NCBI GenBank assembly: GCA_016710385.1
Contig: JADJVX010000022.1
Location: forward strand, 186,001 to 250,000
Length of the DNA: 64,000 nucleotides
DNA from: Actinomycetales bacterium
GTDB taxonomy: Bacteria; Actinomycetota; Actinomycetes; Actinomycetales; Dermatophilaceae
Direction of reading: 5' to 3'
Under the pieces are notes generated by a model. The model was given only the letters and a program-made list of their open reading frames with translations. It ran no database searches and was not told the DNA's origin. A program made the translations under genes and the position numbers. Shown here piece by piece: positions 9,306 to 18,842 of the stretch. Numbering within the stretch: position 1 is the stretch's first letter; each line of letters begins with the position of its first letter.

Positions 9306-10727
9306 ATGAGCACAAATCCGCCGACCTTCGCACTGGTCGTGGTAGCCAATCGGTTGCCGGTCGACCGGGTCGACGGACCCTCCGGACCGACCTGGGTCAC
9401 CGCCCCCGGGGGCTTGGTGACCGCCCTCGAACCCATCCTCGCCGCGAGTGGCGGTGCCTGGGTGGGGTGGCCGGGCGTGGCCGACGAGGCGATCGATCCG
9501 TTCGCGGCCGACGAGATCTGGCTGGAGCCCTTGGAGCTGTCGCACGACGAGGTCACCGACTACTACGAGGGGTTCAGCAACTCGACGATCTGGCCGATTT
9601 ACCACGACGTCATCGTGCCCGCGACCTTCGAACGGTCGTGGTGGCAAGCCTTCGTGCGGGTCAACGCGCGTTTCGCCGAGCGGGCCGCGCAGGTCGCCGC
9701 GCCCGATGCGACGGTTTGGGTGCACGACTACCACCTGCAACTCGTGCCGCAGATGTTGCGCGAGCTGCGGCCGGACGTGCGGATCGGCTACTTCGCGCAC
9801 ATCCCGTTCCCGCCCTATGAGCTGTTCGCCCAGCTGCCGTGGCGCACCGACATCGTCAAGGGCATGCTCGGGGCCGACCTGATCGGCTTCCAGGTGGATG
9901 CCGATGTCGACAACTTCCTGCGGGCGACCCGGGCACTGACCGGACTGTCGCGCCGCCGCGGACAGTTGCGGGTGCCGGACCCGCACACCGTCGGCGGCCG
10001 CGGGGTGACGGTCACCGACTTTCCGATCTCGATCGACTCGGCCGCGCTCAGTGCCCTCGCGGGCACGGCAGAGGTGGCCGCACACGCCGCACAGGTGCGA
10101 GCCGACCTCGGCGGTCGAAGGATCATCCTCGGTGTCGACCGGCTCGACTACACCAAGGGCATCCGGCACCGGCTCCAGGCGTATGCCGAGTTGCTCGCCG
10201 AGGGGCGCGTCGACCCCGCCGAGGTGGTCCTCGTGCAAGTGGCGACACCGAGCCGCGAGCGCGTCGAGGACTACCGACGTCTGCGCGACGAGGTCGAACT
10301 CATCGTCGGTCGCGTCAACGGCGACCATGCGAGCATCGGCCAGCCCGCCGTGGTCTACCTGCACCAGAGCCACGACCGGGAGGCGATGGCGGCGCTTTAC
10401 CGGGCCGCCGACGTCATGCTCGTGACCCCGCTGCGCGACGGGATGAACCTCGTCGCCAAGGAATACGTCGCAGCCCAGGTCGACGGCGAGGGAGTCCTCA
10501 TCCTCAGCGAATTCGCTGGCGCTGCAGTCGAATTGCGCCAGGCGCTGCTCATCAACCCGCACGACATCGCTGCCGTCAAGGAGACCATCGTGCGCGCGAT
10601 CCGGATGCCCTTCGGCGAGCGCCGGGCGCGGATGCGGCAGTTGCGCCCCGTGGTGCTGCAGCGCACCGTGCAGCGCTGGGCGGGAGACTTCTTCGCCTCT
10701 CTCACCGGATCGGAGGTGGCCTCATGA
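9306..10727 (+). CDS. otsA: Trehalose-6-phosphate synthase
   Basis: A 473-residue GT20 glycosyltransferase that joins UDP-glucose and glucose 6-phosphate to make trehalose 6-phosphate in the cytoplasm. Visible signatures: VVANRLPV at the N-terminus, GGLVTAL, VHDYHLQLVP, GYFAHIPFPP, GVDRLDYTKGI and PLRDGMNLVAKEYVA. Length is normal. A GGGAG ribosome site is seven bases before the ATG. The stop overlaps the next start (ATGA), so otsA and otsB are translationally coupled. Trehalose protects against osmotic and drying stress. Confidence 0.97.
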   Translation: MSTNPPTFALVVVANRLPVDRVDGPSGPTWVTAPGGLVTALEPILAASGGAWVGWPGVADEAIDPFAADEIWLEPLELSHDEVTDYYEGFSNSTIWPIYHDVIVPATFERSWWQAFVRVNARFAERAAQVAAPDATVWVHDYHLQLVPQMLRELRPDVRIGYFAHIPFPPYELFAQLPWRTDIVKGMLGADLIGFQVDADVDNFLRATRALTGLSRRRGQLRVPDPHTVGGRGVTVTDFPISIDSAALSALAGTAEVAAHAAQVRADLGGRRIILGVDRLDYTKGIRHRLQAYAELLAEGRVDPAEVVLVQVATPSRERVEDYRRLRDEVELIVGRVNGDHASIGQPAVVYLHQSHDREAMAALYRAADVMLVTPLRDGMNLVAKEYVAAQVDGEGVLILSEFAGAAVELRQALLINPHDIAAVKETIVRAIRMPFGERRARMRQLRPVVLQRTVQRWAGDFFASLTGSEVAS

Positions 10728-11560
10728 CTCAGCCCGCTGTCGCCAATCAGGCTCTGCCGTCGTCACTTTCGGCGCGACTGCACGAGCTTGCCCACCGGCA
10801 CCCGCTGCTCGTGGCCCTCGACTTCGACGGCGTCCTGGCTCCCCTCGGCGATGATCCCGCGGCCGTCACTCCTCTGCCCGAGGCGGTCGCGGCGATCCGG
10901 CGGTTGGTGGCGCACGGCATACCCGTTGCCGTCGTCTCCGGGCGCGACCTGGCCAGTCTCAGCAGCGTGGCCCAGATCGGCCCTGGCGTCCTCATGGTCG
11001 GCAGCCATGGTGACGAGTGGGCGGAGCCGGCCCGCCTCGAGGTCTCTCACGCTGACCTCGACGCGCATGTCGACGTCGTCCATGCCGCCGCCGTCGCGGC
11101 GCACCGGGTGGCGGCCGCCCACCCGGGTGCCTGGGTCGAGCTCAAGCGCACCTCGGTCGCGGTGCACGTGCGCCGTATGCCGTCGCACCTGCGGGCCGCG
11201 GCGCTCGCGGCCGCGCGGCAGGCGCTGCACGGCATACCGGGCGTGCGGTTGTTGCCCGGCACCGACGTGCTCGAGGCCACCACGACCCCCGCCGACAAGG
11301 GCGTCGCGGTCCAGACCCTGCGAGCCATGTCGGGAGCCGCCGCGGTGATCTTCCTCGGTGACGATGTCACCGACGAGGCGGCGTTCGCGCGCCTGGGCCC
11401 AGGCGACCTGGGGATCAAGGTCGGCGATGGCGACACACGCGCCGCGGAACGGATTCCCGACTGCATCGCGGTGACGCACGTGCTGCGCACCCTCGCCGAC
11501 CACCTCGACCGCGATGTCGGCATTTCCTCCGAACGGACCCCCGAGCGAACGAGACTCTGA
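10724..11560 (+). CDS. otsB: Trehalose-6-phosphate phosphatase
   Basis: A 278-residue HAD-superfamily phosphatase that removes phosphate from trehalose 6-phosphate. Motif I is DFDGVLAPL, motif II is VVSGRDL, and motif IV is FLGDDVTDEAAF. It overlaps otsA by four bases and its stop overlaps the start of ctaD (TGATG), so the three genes look like one transcript. Confidence 0.95.
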   Translation: MTQPAVANQALPSSLSARLHELAHRHPLLVALDFDGVLAPLGDDPAAVTPLPEAVAAIRRLVAHGIPVAVVSGRDLASLSSVAQIGPGVLMVGSHGDEWAEPARLEVSHADLDAHVDVVHAAAVAAHRVAAAHPGAWVELKRTSVAVHVRRMPSHLRAAALAAARQALHGIPGVRLLPGTDVLEATTTPADKGVAVQTLRAMSGAAAVIFLGDDVTDEAAFARLGPGDLGIKVGDGDTRAAERIPDCIAVTHVLRTLADHLDRDVGISSERTPERTRL

Positions 11561-13314
11561 TGACGATGATCGACGTCCCACCCCGCGGATCAGCGCTCAC
11601 TCCCGAGCCCGGACGAGGCGGCGGTTCCCCGCCCGGCTCCCCTTCCGCTCGCGGGCTCTTGCCGTCGATCGTCAAGGTCGTGACGACCACCGATCACAAG
11701 GTCATCGGCAACCTCTATTTCGCGACGACCTTCCTGTTCTTCATGCTCGGTGGGATTATGGCGATGGTCATCCGCGCCGAACTTGCCGCGCCCGGACTGC
11801 AAGTCGTCGACAATCCGGTGCAGTTCAACCAGCTTTTCACCATGCACGGCACGATCATGTTGTTGCTCTTCGCGACGCCACTGTTCGCCGGGTTCGCCAA
11901 TGCGCTGGTGCCACTGCAGATCGGATCGCCGGACGTGGCCTTCCCGCGACTCAACATGTTCGCCTACTGGCTCTATCTCTTCGGTGGGCTGATCACGGTC
12001 AGCGGATTCCTCATGCCCGGTGGCGCAGCGGCGTTCGGATGGTTTGCCTATGCGCCGTTGTCGAGCGCGGCATACAGCCCCGGCCTGGGCGGTGACCTGT
12101 GGTCGCTCGGGCTGACGGCGACCGGATTCGGCACCATTCTCGGCGCGGTCAACTTCATCACGACGATCATCTGCCTGCGAGCGCCGGGCATGACGATGTG
12201 GCGGCTGCCGCTGTTCACCTGGACCGTGCTCGTCACCTCGCTCATGGTGCTCATCGTCTTCCCGGTGCTCGCCGCGGCGCTGTTCGGCATGGCGGCCGAT
12301 CGGGTCTTCGGGGCGCACATCTTCGACCCCGAGGCCGGCGGGGCGATGCTCTGGCAGCACCTGTTCTGGTTCTTCGGGCATCCCGAGGTCTACATCATCG
12401 CGTTGCCGTTCTTCGGGATCATCAGCGAGGTCATGCCGGCCTTCTCGCGCAAACCACTCTTCGGCTACACGTCGATGGTCATCGCGACGATCGCGATCGC
12501 CGCGTTGTCGACGGCCGTCTGGGCCCACCACATGTATGCCACTGGCCAGGTGCTGTTGCCGTTCTTCTCGATCATGACGATGCTCATCGCCGTGCCGACC
12601 GGGGTGAAGTTCTTCAACTGGATCGGCACGATGTGGGGCGGGTCGGTGACGATGTCGGCAGCCATGCTGTGGGCGATCGGATTCGTCACCACCTTCCTCT
12701 TCGGCGGCATCACCGGGGTGATGCTTGCGAGCCCACCGATCGATTTTCACGTGACCGACAGCTACTTCATCGTCGCGCACTTCCACTACACGGTTTTCGG
12801 CACGGTTGTCTTCGCGATGTTCGCGGGATACTACTTCTGGTGGCCCAAGCTCACCGGCCGCATGCTCGACGAACGGCTAGGAAAGATCCACTTCTGGATG
12901 CTCTTCGTCGGTTTCCACACGACCTTCCTCATCCAGCACCTGCTGGGCATCCAAGGGATGGCGCGGCGCTATGCCGACTACCTGCCCGAGGAAGGATTCC
13001 AGCTCGCCAACATCATCTCGACCTCCGGCGCATTCCTGCTCGGGGCATCGACGTTGCCGTTCCTCTACAACGCCTGGAAGACCTGGCGCAGCGCACCCCG
13101 CGTGCTCGTCGACGACCCGTGGGGCTACGGCGCCTCGCTCGAGTGGGCGACCTCGTGCCCGCCGCCGCGGCACAACTTCACCACGCTGCCGCGGATCCGT
13201 TCCGAACGGCCGGTCTTCGACGCCCGGCACGGCTTCCCCGGGGAGGTGCGGCACGGCATACCGGCCGGTATGCCGTCGCGCGACGCGCCTGCGGGCGTCA
13301 CCCCTGCGGAGTGA
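11560..13314 (+). CDS. ctaD: Cytochrome c oxidase subunit I
   Basis: A 584-residue multi-pass membrane protein of the haem-copper oxidase family. The haem and CuB ligands are present: TMHGTIM for low-spin haem a, WFFGHPEVYI (His plus the cross-linked Tyr), VWAHHMY (two CuB His) and VAHFHYT for both haems. Subunits II and III are not in this window; in actinobacteria ctaD often stands apart from ctaC/ctaE. Co-transcription with otsAB (start overlapping the otsB stop) is unusual. The last 40 residues are a variable tail, and the DNA there holds a perfect 24-bp palindrome made from two signature words (13252-13275). Confidence 0.95.
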   Translation: MTMIDVPPRGSALTPEPGRGGGSPPGSPSARGLLPSIVKVVTTTDHKVIGNLYFATTFLFFMLGGIMAMVIRAELAAPGLQVVDNPVQFNQLFTMHGTIMLLLFATPLFAGFANALVPLQIGSPDVAFPRLNMFAYWLYLFGGLITVSGFLMPGGAAAFGWFAYAPLSSAAYSPGLGGDLWSLGLTATGFGTILGAVNFITTIICLRAPGMTMWRLPLFTWTVLVTSLMVLIVFPVLAAALFGMAADRVFGAHIFDPEAGGAMLWQHLFWFFGHPEVYIIALPFFGIISEVMPAFSRKPLFGYTSMVIATIAIAALSTAVWAHHMYATGQVLLPFFSIMTMLIAVPTGVKFFNWIGTMWGGSVTMSAAMLWAIGFVTTFLFGGITGVMLASPPIDFHVTDSYFIVAHFHYTVFGTVVFAMFAGYYFWWPKLTGRMLDERLGKIHFWMLFVGFHTTFLIQHLLGIQGMARRYADYLPEEGFQLANIISTSGAFLLGASTLPFLYNAWKTWRSAPRVLVDDPWGYGASLEWATSCPPPRHNFTTLPRIRSERPVFDARHGFPGEVRHGIPAGMPSRDAPAGVTPAE

Positions 13315-14182
13315 CCGGCTCCGGCGGCGGCTCCCAGCCGGGGCGCTCGAAGACGTGGATCGGCGTGGTGTCGCGGAAGCCCACGCTGCGATAGACCCGG
13401 ATCGCGCCGTCGTCGGTGTCGGCGACGATGACGAGCCGCTCGGCGCCCAGACCTCCCTCGGCGGTGGGCGTCAGGCCCCACGCCCCGCTGGCGTGCACGA
13501 GGGTGCCGGCCAGCCCCTGCCGCCGAGCATCCGGGTGGGTGTCGACGTGCTGGTACCGCGCGAGCCCCGTGCCATCGGTGAACAGGCCCATCGAGGATCG
13601 CAACTGGCCGTCGATGAAGGCACCCCACCACTGCCCGTGGCCCTGCTCGACCAGGCGCCGGCGGGCCGCGACCGAGCGATCGACGAACGGGCTGTATTCC
13701 TCGAGCGGAAAGTCGCCGCGGTTGTCCTTCTGCAGCTGGGCGAGGTCCAGCCAGTCCTGCTCGGAGGCGAGCGGACGGCATACCGCCTCGGTGTTGGGGC
13801 GCGGCGGCGGGGTGAGGGTCGCGCGGTCGAGGACCTGCGCCGTGGTGCGGCCGGGTTTGAGACCGTATGCCGTCCACGGGCTCGGGTCGTAGTCGGGCGG
13901 AGCGGTGTCGATGGCGACCGCGCAATGGCGGGCCCCGGGGTGGAGTTCGGCGAAACGGGCCATCCAGTGCGGGATTTCGTGCGGGTCGGGCGCCGCCGCC
14001 AGGACGAGGAAGTTGCCCCACCAGTGGTCCGGATTGGCCGGCGAGCGGACCGCGAGGTGGTCGCCGTGGTCTTCGATGCTGGAGCCCAGCAGCTTGGCCA
14101 TGAGCAGGTCGGTGACGAGCGTGAGCGATTGCGGTTCCACGCCAAGTGACTCTACGGGGAGCCTGCTTGCCGACGACCTCAC
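13298..14182 (-). CDS. GNAT-family N-acetyltransferase
   Basis: About 294 residues. The C-terminal part has the acetyl-CoA-binding pattern HPDARRQGLAGTLVHASG followed by VYRSVGF, typical of Gcn5-related acetyltransferases. The substrate is unknown. The N-terminal half resembles proteins with a second, degenerate GNAT fold. The 3' end overlaps the convergent ctaD by 17 bp. The GTG at 14182 has no clear ribosome site; GTG 14140 (VEPQSLTLV) is an alternative start. Confidence 0.75.
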   Translation of the reverse strand: MRSSASRLPVESLGVEPQSLTLVTDLLMAKLLGSSIEDHGDHLAVRSPANPDHWWGNFLVLAAAPDPHEIPHWMARFAELHPGARHCAVAIDTAPPDYDPSPWTAYGLKPGRTTAQVLDRATLTPPPRPNTEAVCRPLASEQDWLDLAQLQKDNRGDFPLEEYSPFVDRSVAARRRLVEQGHGQWWGAFIDGQLRSSMGLFTDGTGLARYQHVDTHPDARRQGLAGTLVHASGAWGLTPTAEGGLGAERLVIVADTDDGAIRVYRSVGFRDTTPIHVFERPGWEPPPEPVTPQG

Positions 14183-14497
14183 GGGTCAGCGCGCCAGCAT
14201 CAACGGGACCAGGCGGAGCGTCATCACCACCGCCGTCGTCGGTGCTGCTGCTGCGCACCATGGCTAGCTCGACCCCAGCGACACTCTCACGACGCCTTGT
14301 TCTCCTGACGAGTGCACGAGCCGGCCGCAGGCACCTCGTCATCGAATACTGAACGCACGGGGACTTCACGCTGAGGCTATGCAGCGACCGAAAGCCAGAG
14401 CGCGAGTTGGCGAACTCGACCAAGCGCTGCGTACGTCCATTGTCTCATGATCGCGATGGTTCGTTTACGGAGAGCCGGTCTCGCGTTGACTTCGCAT
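14183..14497. other. Non-coding stretch at the left border of the low-GC cassette
   Basis: No gene, repeat or attachment-site duplication recognised. Base composition falls here relative to the left side, and the signature word is absent. Confidence 0.4.
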
Positions 14498-15529
14498 CTA
14501 TGCGCTCACCGGCACTAGGTGACGCACGTAGGCACGGACTTCCGCGGGCCGTAAGTCCAAGGCGGCTGCCGCTTCCTTCGCGGTGATTCTGGCCCCGGCA
14601 CCGAACATGACCTTCCGAAGAAGTTGAGACGTCTCGGCCACGATGCCGCCCGGCTCGGCTCGCCGAAACCCCCGATCTGACAACGTGATGCACGCTGACC
14701 GGTACTGCCAGTCGGTCAGCAGATCCAGCTCATGCAGGCGATGAGTCATCGCCATCGCGGACACCTTCCAAAACGATCTCGCAACCAGGATCCGCTCAAC
14801 GCTGGCCGCGCCCATCTGCTGGCTCTCAACAGCCGTTCTTGGCATGAGGAAGCTGGACGCAAAAGCGTTCGCTTCAGCTTCGCGTTCCTTTGAGGTGCTC
14901 GGATCCATCTCCAGTTCGCTGTGCAACACCAGGTGCCCAAGCTCGTGCGCGGCATCAAACCGTTGACGTTCGCCGGTCTTACTGGTGTTCAAGAAGACGT
15001 ACGGAATGCCATCGCGGTAGAAGCAGAAGGCGTCGATGTCGCTATAGGCGTGATTGAGCGAGGCAACCCGCACGCCCTTCGCTTCCAGGAGGTGCACCAT
15101 GTTGGAGATTGGGCGATCGCCAAGGCTCCAGCGGCGTCGGACGAGGTCGGCTGCCTGATCTGGTGCGAGTTTGTCGAAGGTGGGGATATCGGCGTTCGGC
15201 AGGCGGAAACGCTCCTCGATCGCCGCGAAGAACTCAAGGGCGAGCGACGCGGTCGCAAGCACGGCGTCACGCCGAGTAGCACTGGCCTTACTGAGCTTGC
15301 GGAAACTGGCAGCACCGACAGCGACCGGCTCGATCGAGTCTCGCTCGAGAAAGGCCAGCGGCACGGCCAGTGCGTCAGCGAGCTTGATCAAAGTGTCCAC
15401 CGTCGGAGGCCGGTGTCCGTTCTCATAGTCAGTCAGGGTGCGCGCCGACACGCCGCTGACGTCGGCCAGCTTCGTGAGGGTGTACCCGAGGCGGAGGCGC
15501 GCGAGGCGGAGCCGGGTTGGGTTAAACAT
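14498..15529 (-). CDS. XRE-family HTH plus ImmA/IrrE-type metallopeptidase
   Basis: A 343-residue two-domain protein. Residues 1-65 are a lambda-repressor-like helix-turn-helix (LRLGYTLTKLADVSGVSART, then YENGHRPP). Residues about 150-260 carry the gluzincin motif HELGHLVLH with a downstream Glu-rich helix (REAEANAFASSFLMP). Such proteins cleave repressors or antitoxins in mobile elements and stress circuits (family knowledge). It lies 27 bp downstream of the unknown gene at 15557-16219 on the same strand. Use of A/T-ending codons is higher than in neighbouring genes, suggesting transfer. Confidence 0.9.
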   Translation of the reverse strand: MFNPTRLRLARLRLGYTLTKLADVSGVSARTLTDYENGHRPPTVDTLIKLADALAVPLAFLERDSIEPVAVGAASFRKLSKASATRRDAVLATASLALEFFAAIEERFRLPNADIPTFDKLAPDQAADLVRRRWSLGDRPISNMVHLLEAKGVRVASLNHAYSDIDAFCFYRDGIPYVFLNTSKTGERQRFDAAHELGHLVLHSELEMDPSTSKEREAEANAFASSFLMPRTAVESQQMGAASVERILVARSFWKVSAMAMTHRLHELDLLTDWQYRSACITLSDRGFRRAEPGGIVAETSQLLRKVMFGAGARITAKEAAAALDLRPAEVRAYVRHLVPVSA

Positions 15530-15556
15530 GTCGGCAGGGGCCTTTGGTCCGGCCGA

Positions 15557-16219
15557 TCAGCGGGGCTCGACCGAGACGTCAAACTCGCCCGGGCCCTCGT
15601 CGTCAGGTTGGTCGAACACTGACAGATCGCCCTCAAGCGGCAGGAACCCGACGCGGATCCGGTCACCCCACTCGTTGACGCTGCCGCCATCGGTCATGTT
15701 GGCAGGCTGCGCCAGTTCGATGTGGACCCCACCGCCCCGAGGCGCTCGCTCGCACAGTAGGAAGTAGAACGGCGCAGCGGCGGCGCGCGCAGCCAACACT
15801 GCTGGGTCAAGAGCATTCTCAACCTCGAACAACGACGGATCAGGCAACCGCGGCATCAACGAGCCCCTGGTCGCCTTGCCCTTGCGACGAGTACGCAGGC
15901 CGCGGCGCAAGTAGGTGCTCCCTACGTTGATTCCCGACGAGATCGTGAACGACAGGGCGTCGGCGGGGTGAAGCAAACGAGGTTGGCCATCAACCTCGAC
16001 CCGCTGCCATCCGCCAGACACGAGCAGCTGGTTGAAGTCCTCCATCCCGTCCTGGTAAACGTCGGTTCCGGCGGCCGTCTTCAACGCCTGCGAGCTGCGG
16101 TTCGCGGCGCGCTCGGCACCGCGACGGAGTCCATTGTGGATAAGTTCGGTCGAGAGCCCAAGCGCCTCCAGACGACGCTCGTCATCCTCGCCGTGCCGCA
16201 GGGCCGTTGCGATCGCCAT
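15557..16219 (-). CDS. Unknown protein paired with the XRE/ImmA protease
   Basis: I do not recognise this 220-residue protein. It starts at ATG 16219, eight bases after a GAGAGGAG ribosome site. The N-terminal third is charged and Arg-rich; no membrane segment or signal peptide is visible. Position directly upstream of the HTH/metallopeptidase gene with a 27-bp gap suggests that the pair act together, for example as substrate/regulator or toxin/antitoxin partner. That function is inference. Confidence 0.65.
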   Translation of the reverse strand: MAIATALRHGEDDERRLEALGLSTELIHNGLRRGAERAANRSSQALKTAAGTDVYQDGMEDFNQLLVSGGWQRVEVDGQPRLLHPADALSFTISSGINVGSTYLRRGLRTRRKGKATRGSLMPRLPDPSLFEVENALDPAVLAARAAAAPFYFLLCERAPRGGGVHIELAQPANMTDGGSVNEWGDRIRVGFLPLEGDLSVFDQPDDEGPGEFDVSVEPR

Positions 16220-16534
16220 CTGGCGCTCCTCTCGATTCGTTGCGTCAAACCCTACCGCAGATGCGGTGAAGTATCGCGCAATGGCGAGAGGGCGGCGCCC
16301 GCGCTGCGTAGACCAGAGCGGCCGCCCCAGCGCGGGGTCACCGACGCCACCGCTCTGACCGTCGGCTGCTACCGCACGTGTGCTCTGTGTGCGGATGGGA
16401 CCGTCGCCTGTTAGGGCAACAACTCGACCGGGCAACTCGGCGACGGACCCTGTTACACCACACCCGGGCGCCAATCATTTCGTGAGTGTGTACACCATTC
16501 GGGTGGCCGAGGGGGAGGGAGAGCTTGGGTCCGT
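16220..16534. other. Promoter-sized gap inside the low-GC cassette
   Basis: About 315 bp between the unknown gene and the GIY-YIG gene, both on the minus strand. It should contain the promoter of the unknown gene. I see no gene. Confidence 0.35.
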
Positions 16535-17113
16535 TCATTCGGCCGGTCGCCACGCGCGGGCGAGATCAGCCATTCGCTTTCTGGCCGCTCTCAGGCGCTT
16601 CCTCGGCTCGCCGACCTTGTCGAGGTTCAAGGGAGGACGGAGGTGGCGAATGATGACGGTCTCTACGTCGCCCAGCACAGCCCCATGAGGGGCCGTCCAG
16701 GTGGCCAAGGACAGGCGCTGGGACATCCAGTCGCTAAGCCGTGTCTCGCTGGTCGCCTCTAAGCCGAAGTTGGCGCTATCGTCGGGCTTGACCAGATTGC
16801 GCGGCACCGGCACCAGGGACAGTTGCTCCTTGAGCAGCGCGGCCAAGCTCCGGCGTACGGTAGAGGACCCCGTCCCACCCGCCGCGAAGTGGGTGCGCAC
16901 GTCGCGACTGTTGAGACTCCCCTCGGACTTACCCACGTACAGCGGCTGATGGCCAGCGGTGACACTCAGGCCGAGTTCGGACCAGGCTCGTTCGTCCCCG
17001 TACAACACGTACAGACCTGGTTCATGCGGCACCGTTGCGATTGCTGCGAGATACTGGAGAGTCGGGCCGGACAGCGCCTTGAGGGCGTCGAGGGCGACAT
17101 CGTCTTCGATCAT
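16535..17113 (-). CDS. GIY-YIG nuclease-family protein
   Basis: A 192-residue protein. The two-strand signature is GLYVLY (about residues 33-38) and LYVGKS (about 58-63), followed by SRDVRTHF with the catalytic-type Arg, and by ETVIIRHLRPPLN with the metal-binding-type Glu. This is the GIY-YIG fold used by homing, repair and defence nucleases. ATG 17113 is preferred; a GTG at 17179 is also open but lacks a ribosome site. It is the first gene of the low-GC minus-strand cassette. Confidence 0.75.
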   Translation of the reverse strand: MIEDDVALDALKALSGPTLQYLAAIATVPHEPGLYVLYGDERAWSELGLSVTAGHQPLYVGKSEGSLNSRDVRTHFAAGGTGSSTVRRSLAALLKEQLSLVPVPRNLVKPDDSANFGLEATSETRLSDWMSQRLSLATWTAPHGAVLGDVETVIIRHLRPPLNLDKVGEPRKRLRAARKRMADLARAWRPAE

Positions 17114-17366
17114 CTGCCCATGGTGTCGCAGGGACCCGGGCAACGTGTCGAGTGTGGTCGGTGATGGTGGGCGACACACACCGCAAGCCGCGCACCTGCG
17201 ACCGCCCGTGCCGAGCCCACCCCCAACCCCGTCACACCGGAACGTTCGACCGATGGCTCACACAACTCAAGACGCACGGGGCGGACGCGCGGGTCGTGGT
17301 GGGCCGCCGCGGGCGGCGGGCATGGCGACCCCGGCCAGAGTCGCCAGACCGCGGCATACTCGCGGC

Positions 17367-18338
17367 ATGTCTTCAGCCAGCCCACCCACCCGCGCACGAT
17401 CCCTTGTGGACGCACTTGCCGCGGGGGAGGTCATCGTTCTGGACGGCGGGTTCTCGACCCAACTGGAGGCTCGTGGCCACGACCTGTCTGACTCGCTGTG
17501 GTCAGCGCGGTTGCTGCTCGACGACCCCACCGAGATCAGGGCGGCGCACGCCGACTTCTTCGCCGCCGGCGCTCGCATCGCGACCACCGCGAGCTATCAG
17601 GTCAGCGAAAGCGGCTTCCAGGCTGCCGGTCGCACCGCCGCCCAGGCACGAGAAGCGTTGCGCCGCAGCGTGATCGAAGCCCGCGTCGCGGCCGACACGG
17701 CCCAAGCCCACGACGGCCTCCAGCGCTGGGTGGCCGGCTCGGTCGGACCATATGGCGCCACGCTCGCCGACGGTTCCGAATACCGCGGCGACGACCGGCT
17801 GTCGGTCGCCGAGCTGCGCGCCTGGCACCGCCCGCGCCTCCACGCCCTCGCTGACGCCGACCCCGACGTGCTCGCCGTCGAGACGATCCCCTCGCTGCGC
17901 GAGGTCGAAGCCCTCTGCGCCGAACTCGACACCCTTGGTATGCCGTTCTGGCTGTCGGTCACGCCGCACGACGGCCGCCTCCGCCCCGGCGAACCCCTTG
18001 CCGCGGCCTACGGCATCGTCGCCTCCACTTCCAACCGCCTCGCCGTCGGCGCAAATTGTTGCGACCCAGCCGAATTCGACCCCGTGGCGAGCGCGGCGCG
18101 ACAGGCCGCGGACGGCATACCGGTCGTCTTCTATCCCAACAGCGGCGAGACGTGGGACGCCATAGCCCGCCGCTGGACCGGCGCGCCGACGATCCCAGGG
18201 CTTGCGGCGAACTGGGTCGCCAGCGGCGCCCGGCTGGTCGGCGGTTGCTGCCGGGTCACCCCCGACCAGATCCGCACGGTCGCCGCAAGCGTGACAAGCA
18301 CAGCAAGCACAGCAAGCACAGCAAGCAACGCGGGTTAG
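17367..18338 (+). CDS. mmuM: Homocysteine S-methyltransferase
   Basis: A 323-residue TIM-barrel methyltransferase that makes methionine from homocysteine, using S-methylmethionine or SAM as donor. LDGGFSTQLE marks the N-terminus; the zinc ligands are in GANCC and GGCCRV. The start at 17367 is the first ATG before the conserved region. The C-terminus ends in a short repeat (TASTASTAS) from a 9-bp DNA repeat. Its last bases overlap the convergent acetyltransferase gene. Confidence 0.93.
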   Translation: MSSASPPTRARSLVDALAAGEVIVLDGGFSTQLEARGHDLSDSLWSARLLLDDPTEIRAAHADFFAAGARIATTASYQVSESGFQAAGRTAAQAREALRRSVIEARVAADTAQAHDGLQRWVAGSVGPYGATLADGSEYRGDDRLSVAELRAWHRPRLHALADADPDVLAVETIPSLREVEALCAELDTLGMPFWLSVTPHDGRLRPGEPLAAAYGIVASTSNRLAVGANCCDPAEFDPVASAARQAADGIPVVFYPNSGETWDAIARRWTGAPTIPGLAANWVASGARLVGGCCRVTPDQIRTVAASVTSTASTASTASNAG

Positions 18339-18637
18339 GCCGCCACCAGCGACTGATATTCCGGGTGCTTGTCGATGAACGCGGCGACGAATGAGCATTG
18401 TGCGATCACTCGCACGCCCTCCGACGCGGCCACCGTGTCGAGTGCCGCGCGCACCATCCGGCCGCCGACGCCCTGCCCTGCGAAACCGTCCTTGACGATC
18501 GTGTGGGTAAACGTGATGACGCTGTCGGATTGTTGGTATTCCGCATATCCAGCCAGCCGACCACCCAGGTGAGCCTCGAAACGGCTCGTCTCCGGGTTGT
18601 CGGTGACGACGAGATCGGCTTCGGCGGTATCGCTCAT
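18335..18637 (-). CDS. Small GNAT-like acetyltransferase (YjdJ type)
   Basis: A 100-residue protein with ITFTHTIVKDGFAGQGVGGRMVRAAL, of which the GQGVGGRMV loop binds acetyl-CoA. It ends with CSFVAAFIDKHPEY, typical of this small family (COG2388). Substrate unknown. Confidence 0.85.
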   Translation of the reverse strand: MSDTAEADLVVTDNPETSRFEAHLGGRLAGYAEYQQSDSVITFTHTIVKDGFAGQGVGGRMVRAALDTVAASEGVRVIAQCSFVAAFIDKHPEYQSLVAA

Positions 18638-18842
18638 GACAGCTTCCTTCCATGTCGTCCGCGCACTGTCAAACGCACACCAGGCAACGGCATGGCCCGT
18701 ATGCCGCCCAGCGGAACCTCGCGAGGGCGCAGCACCGGCACTTGTCCACCCGGCATACCCGATTGTCGCCTTTGCTCACCGAAAGGGCCACCGATCCGAC
18801 TGCCCCCCAACCCACGTCGCGCGACGACCCGGACGCCCCCGG

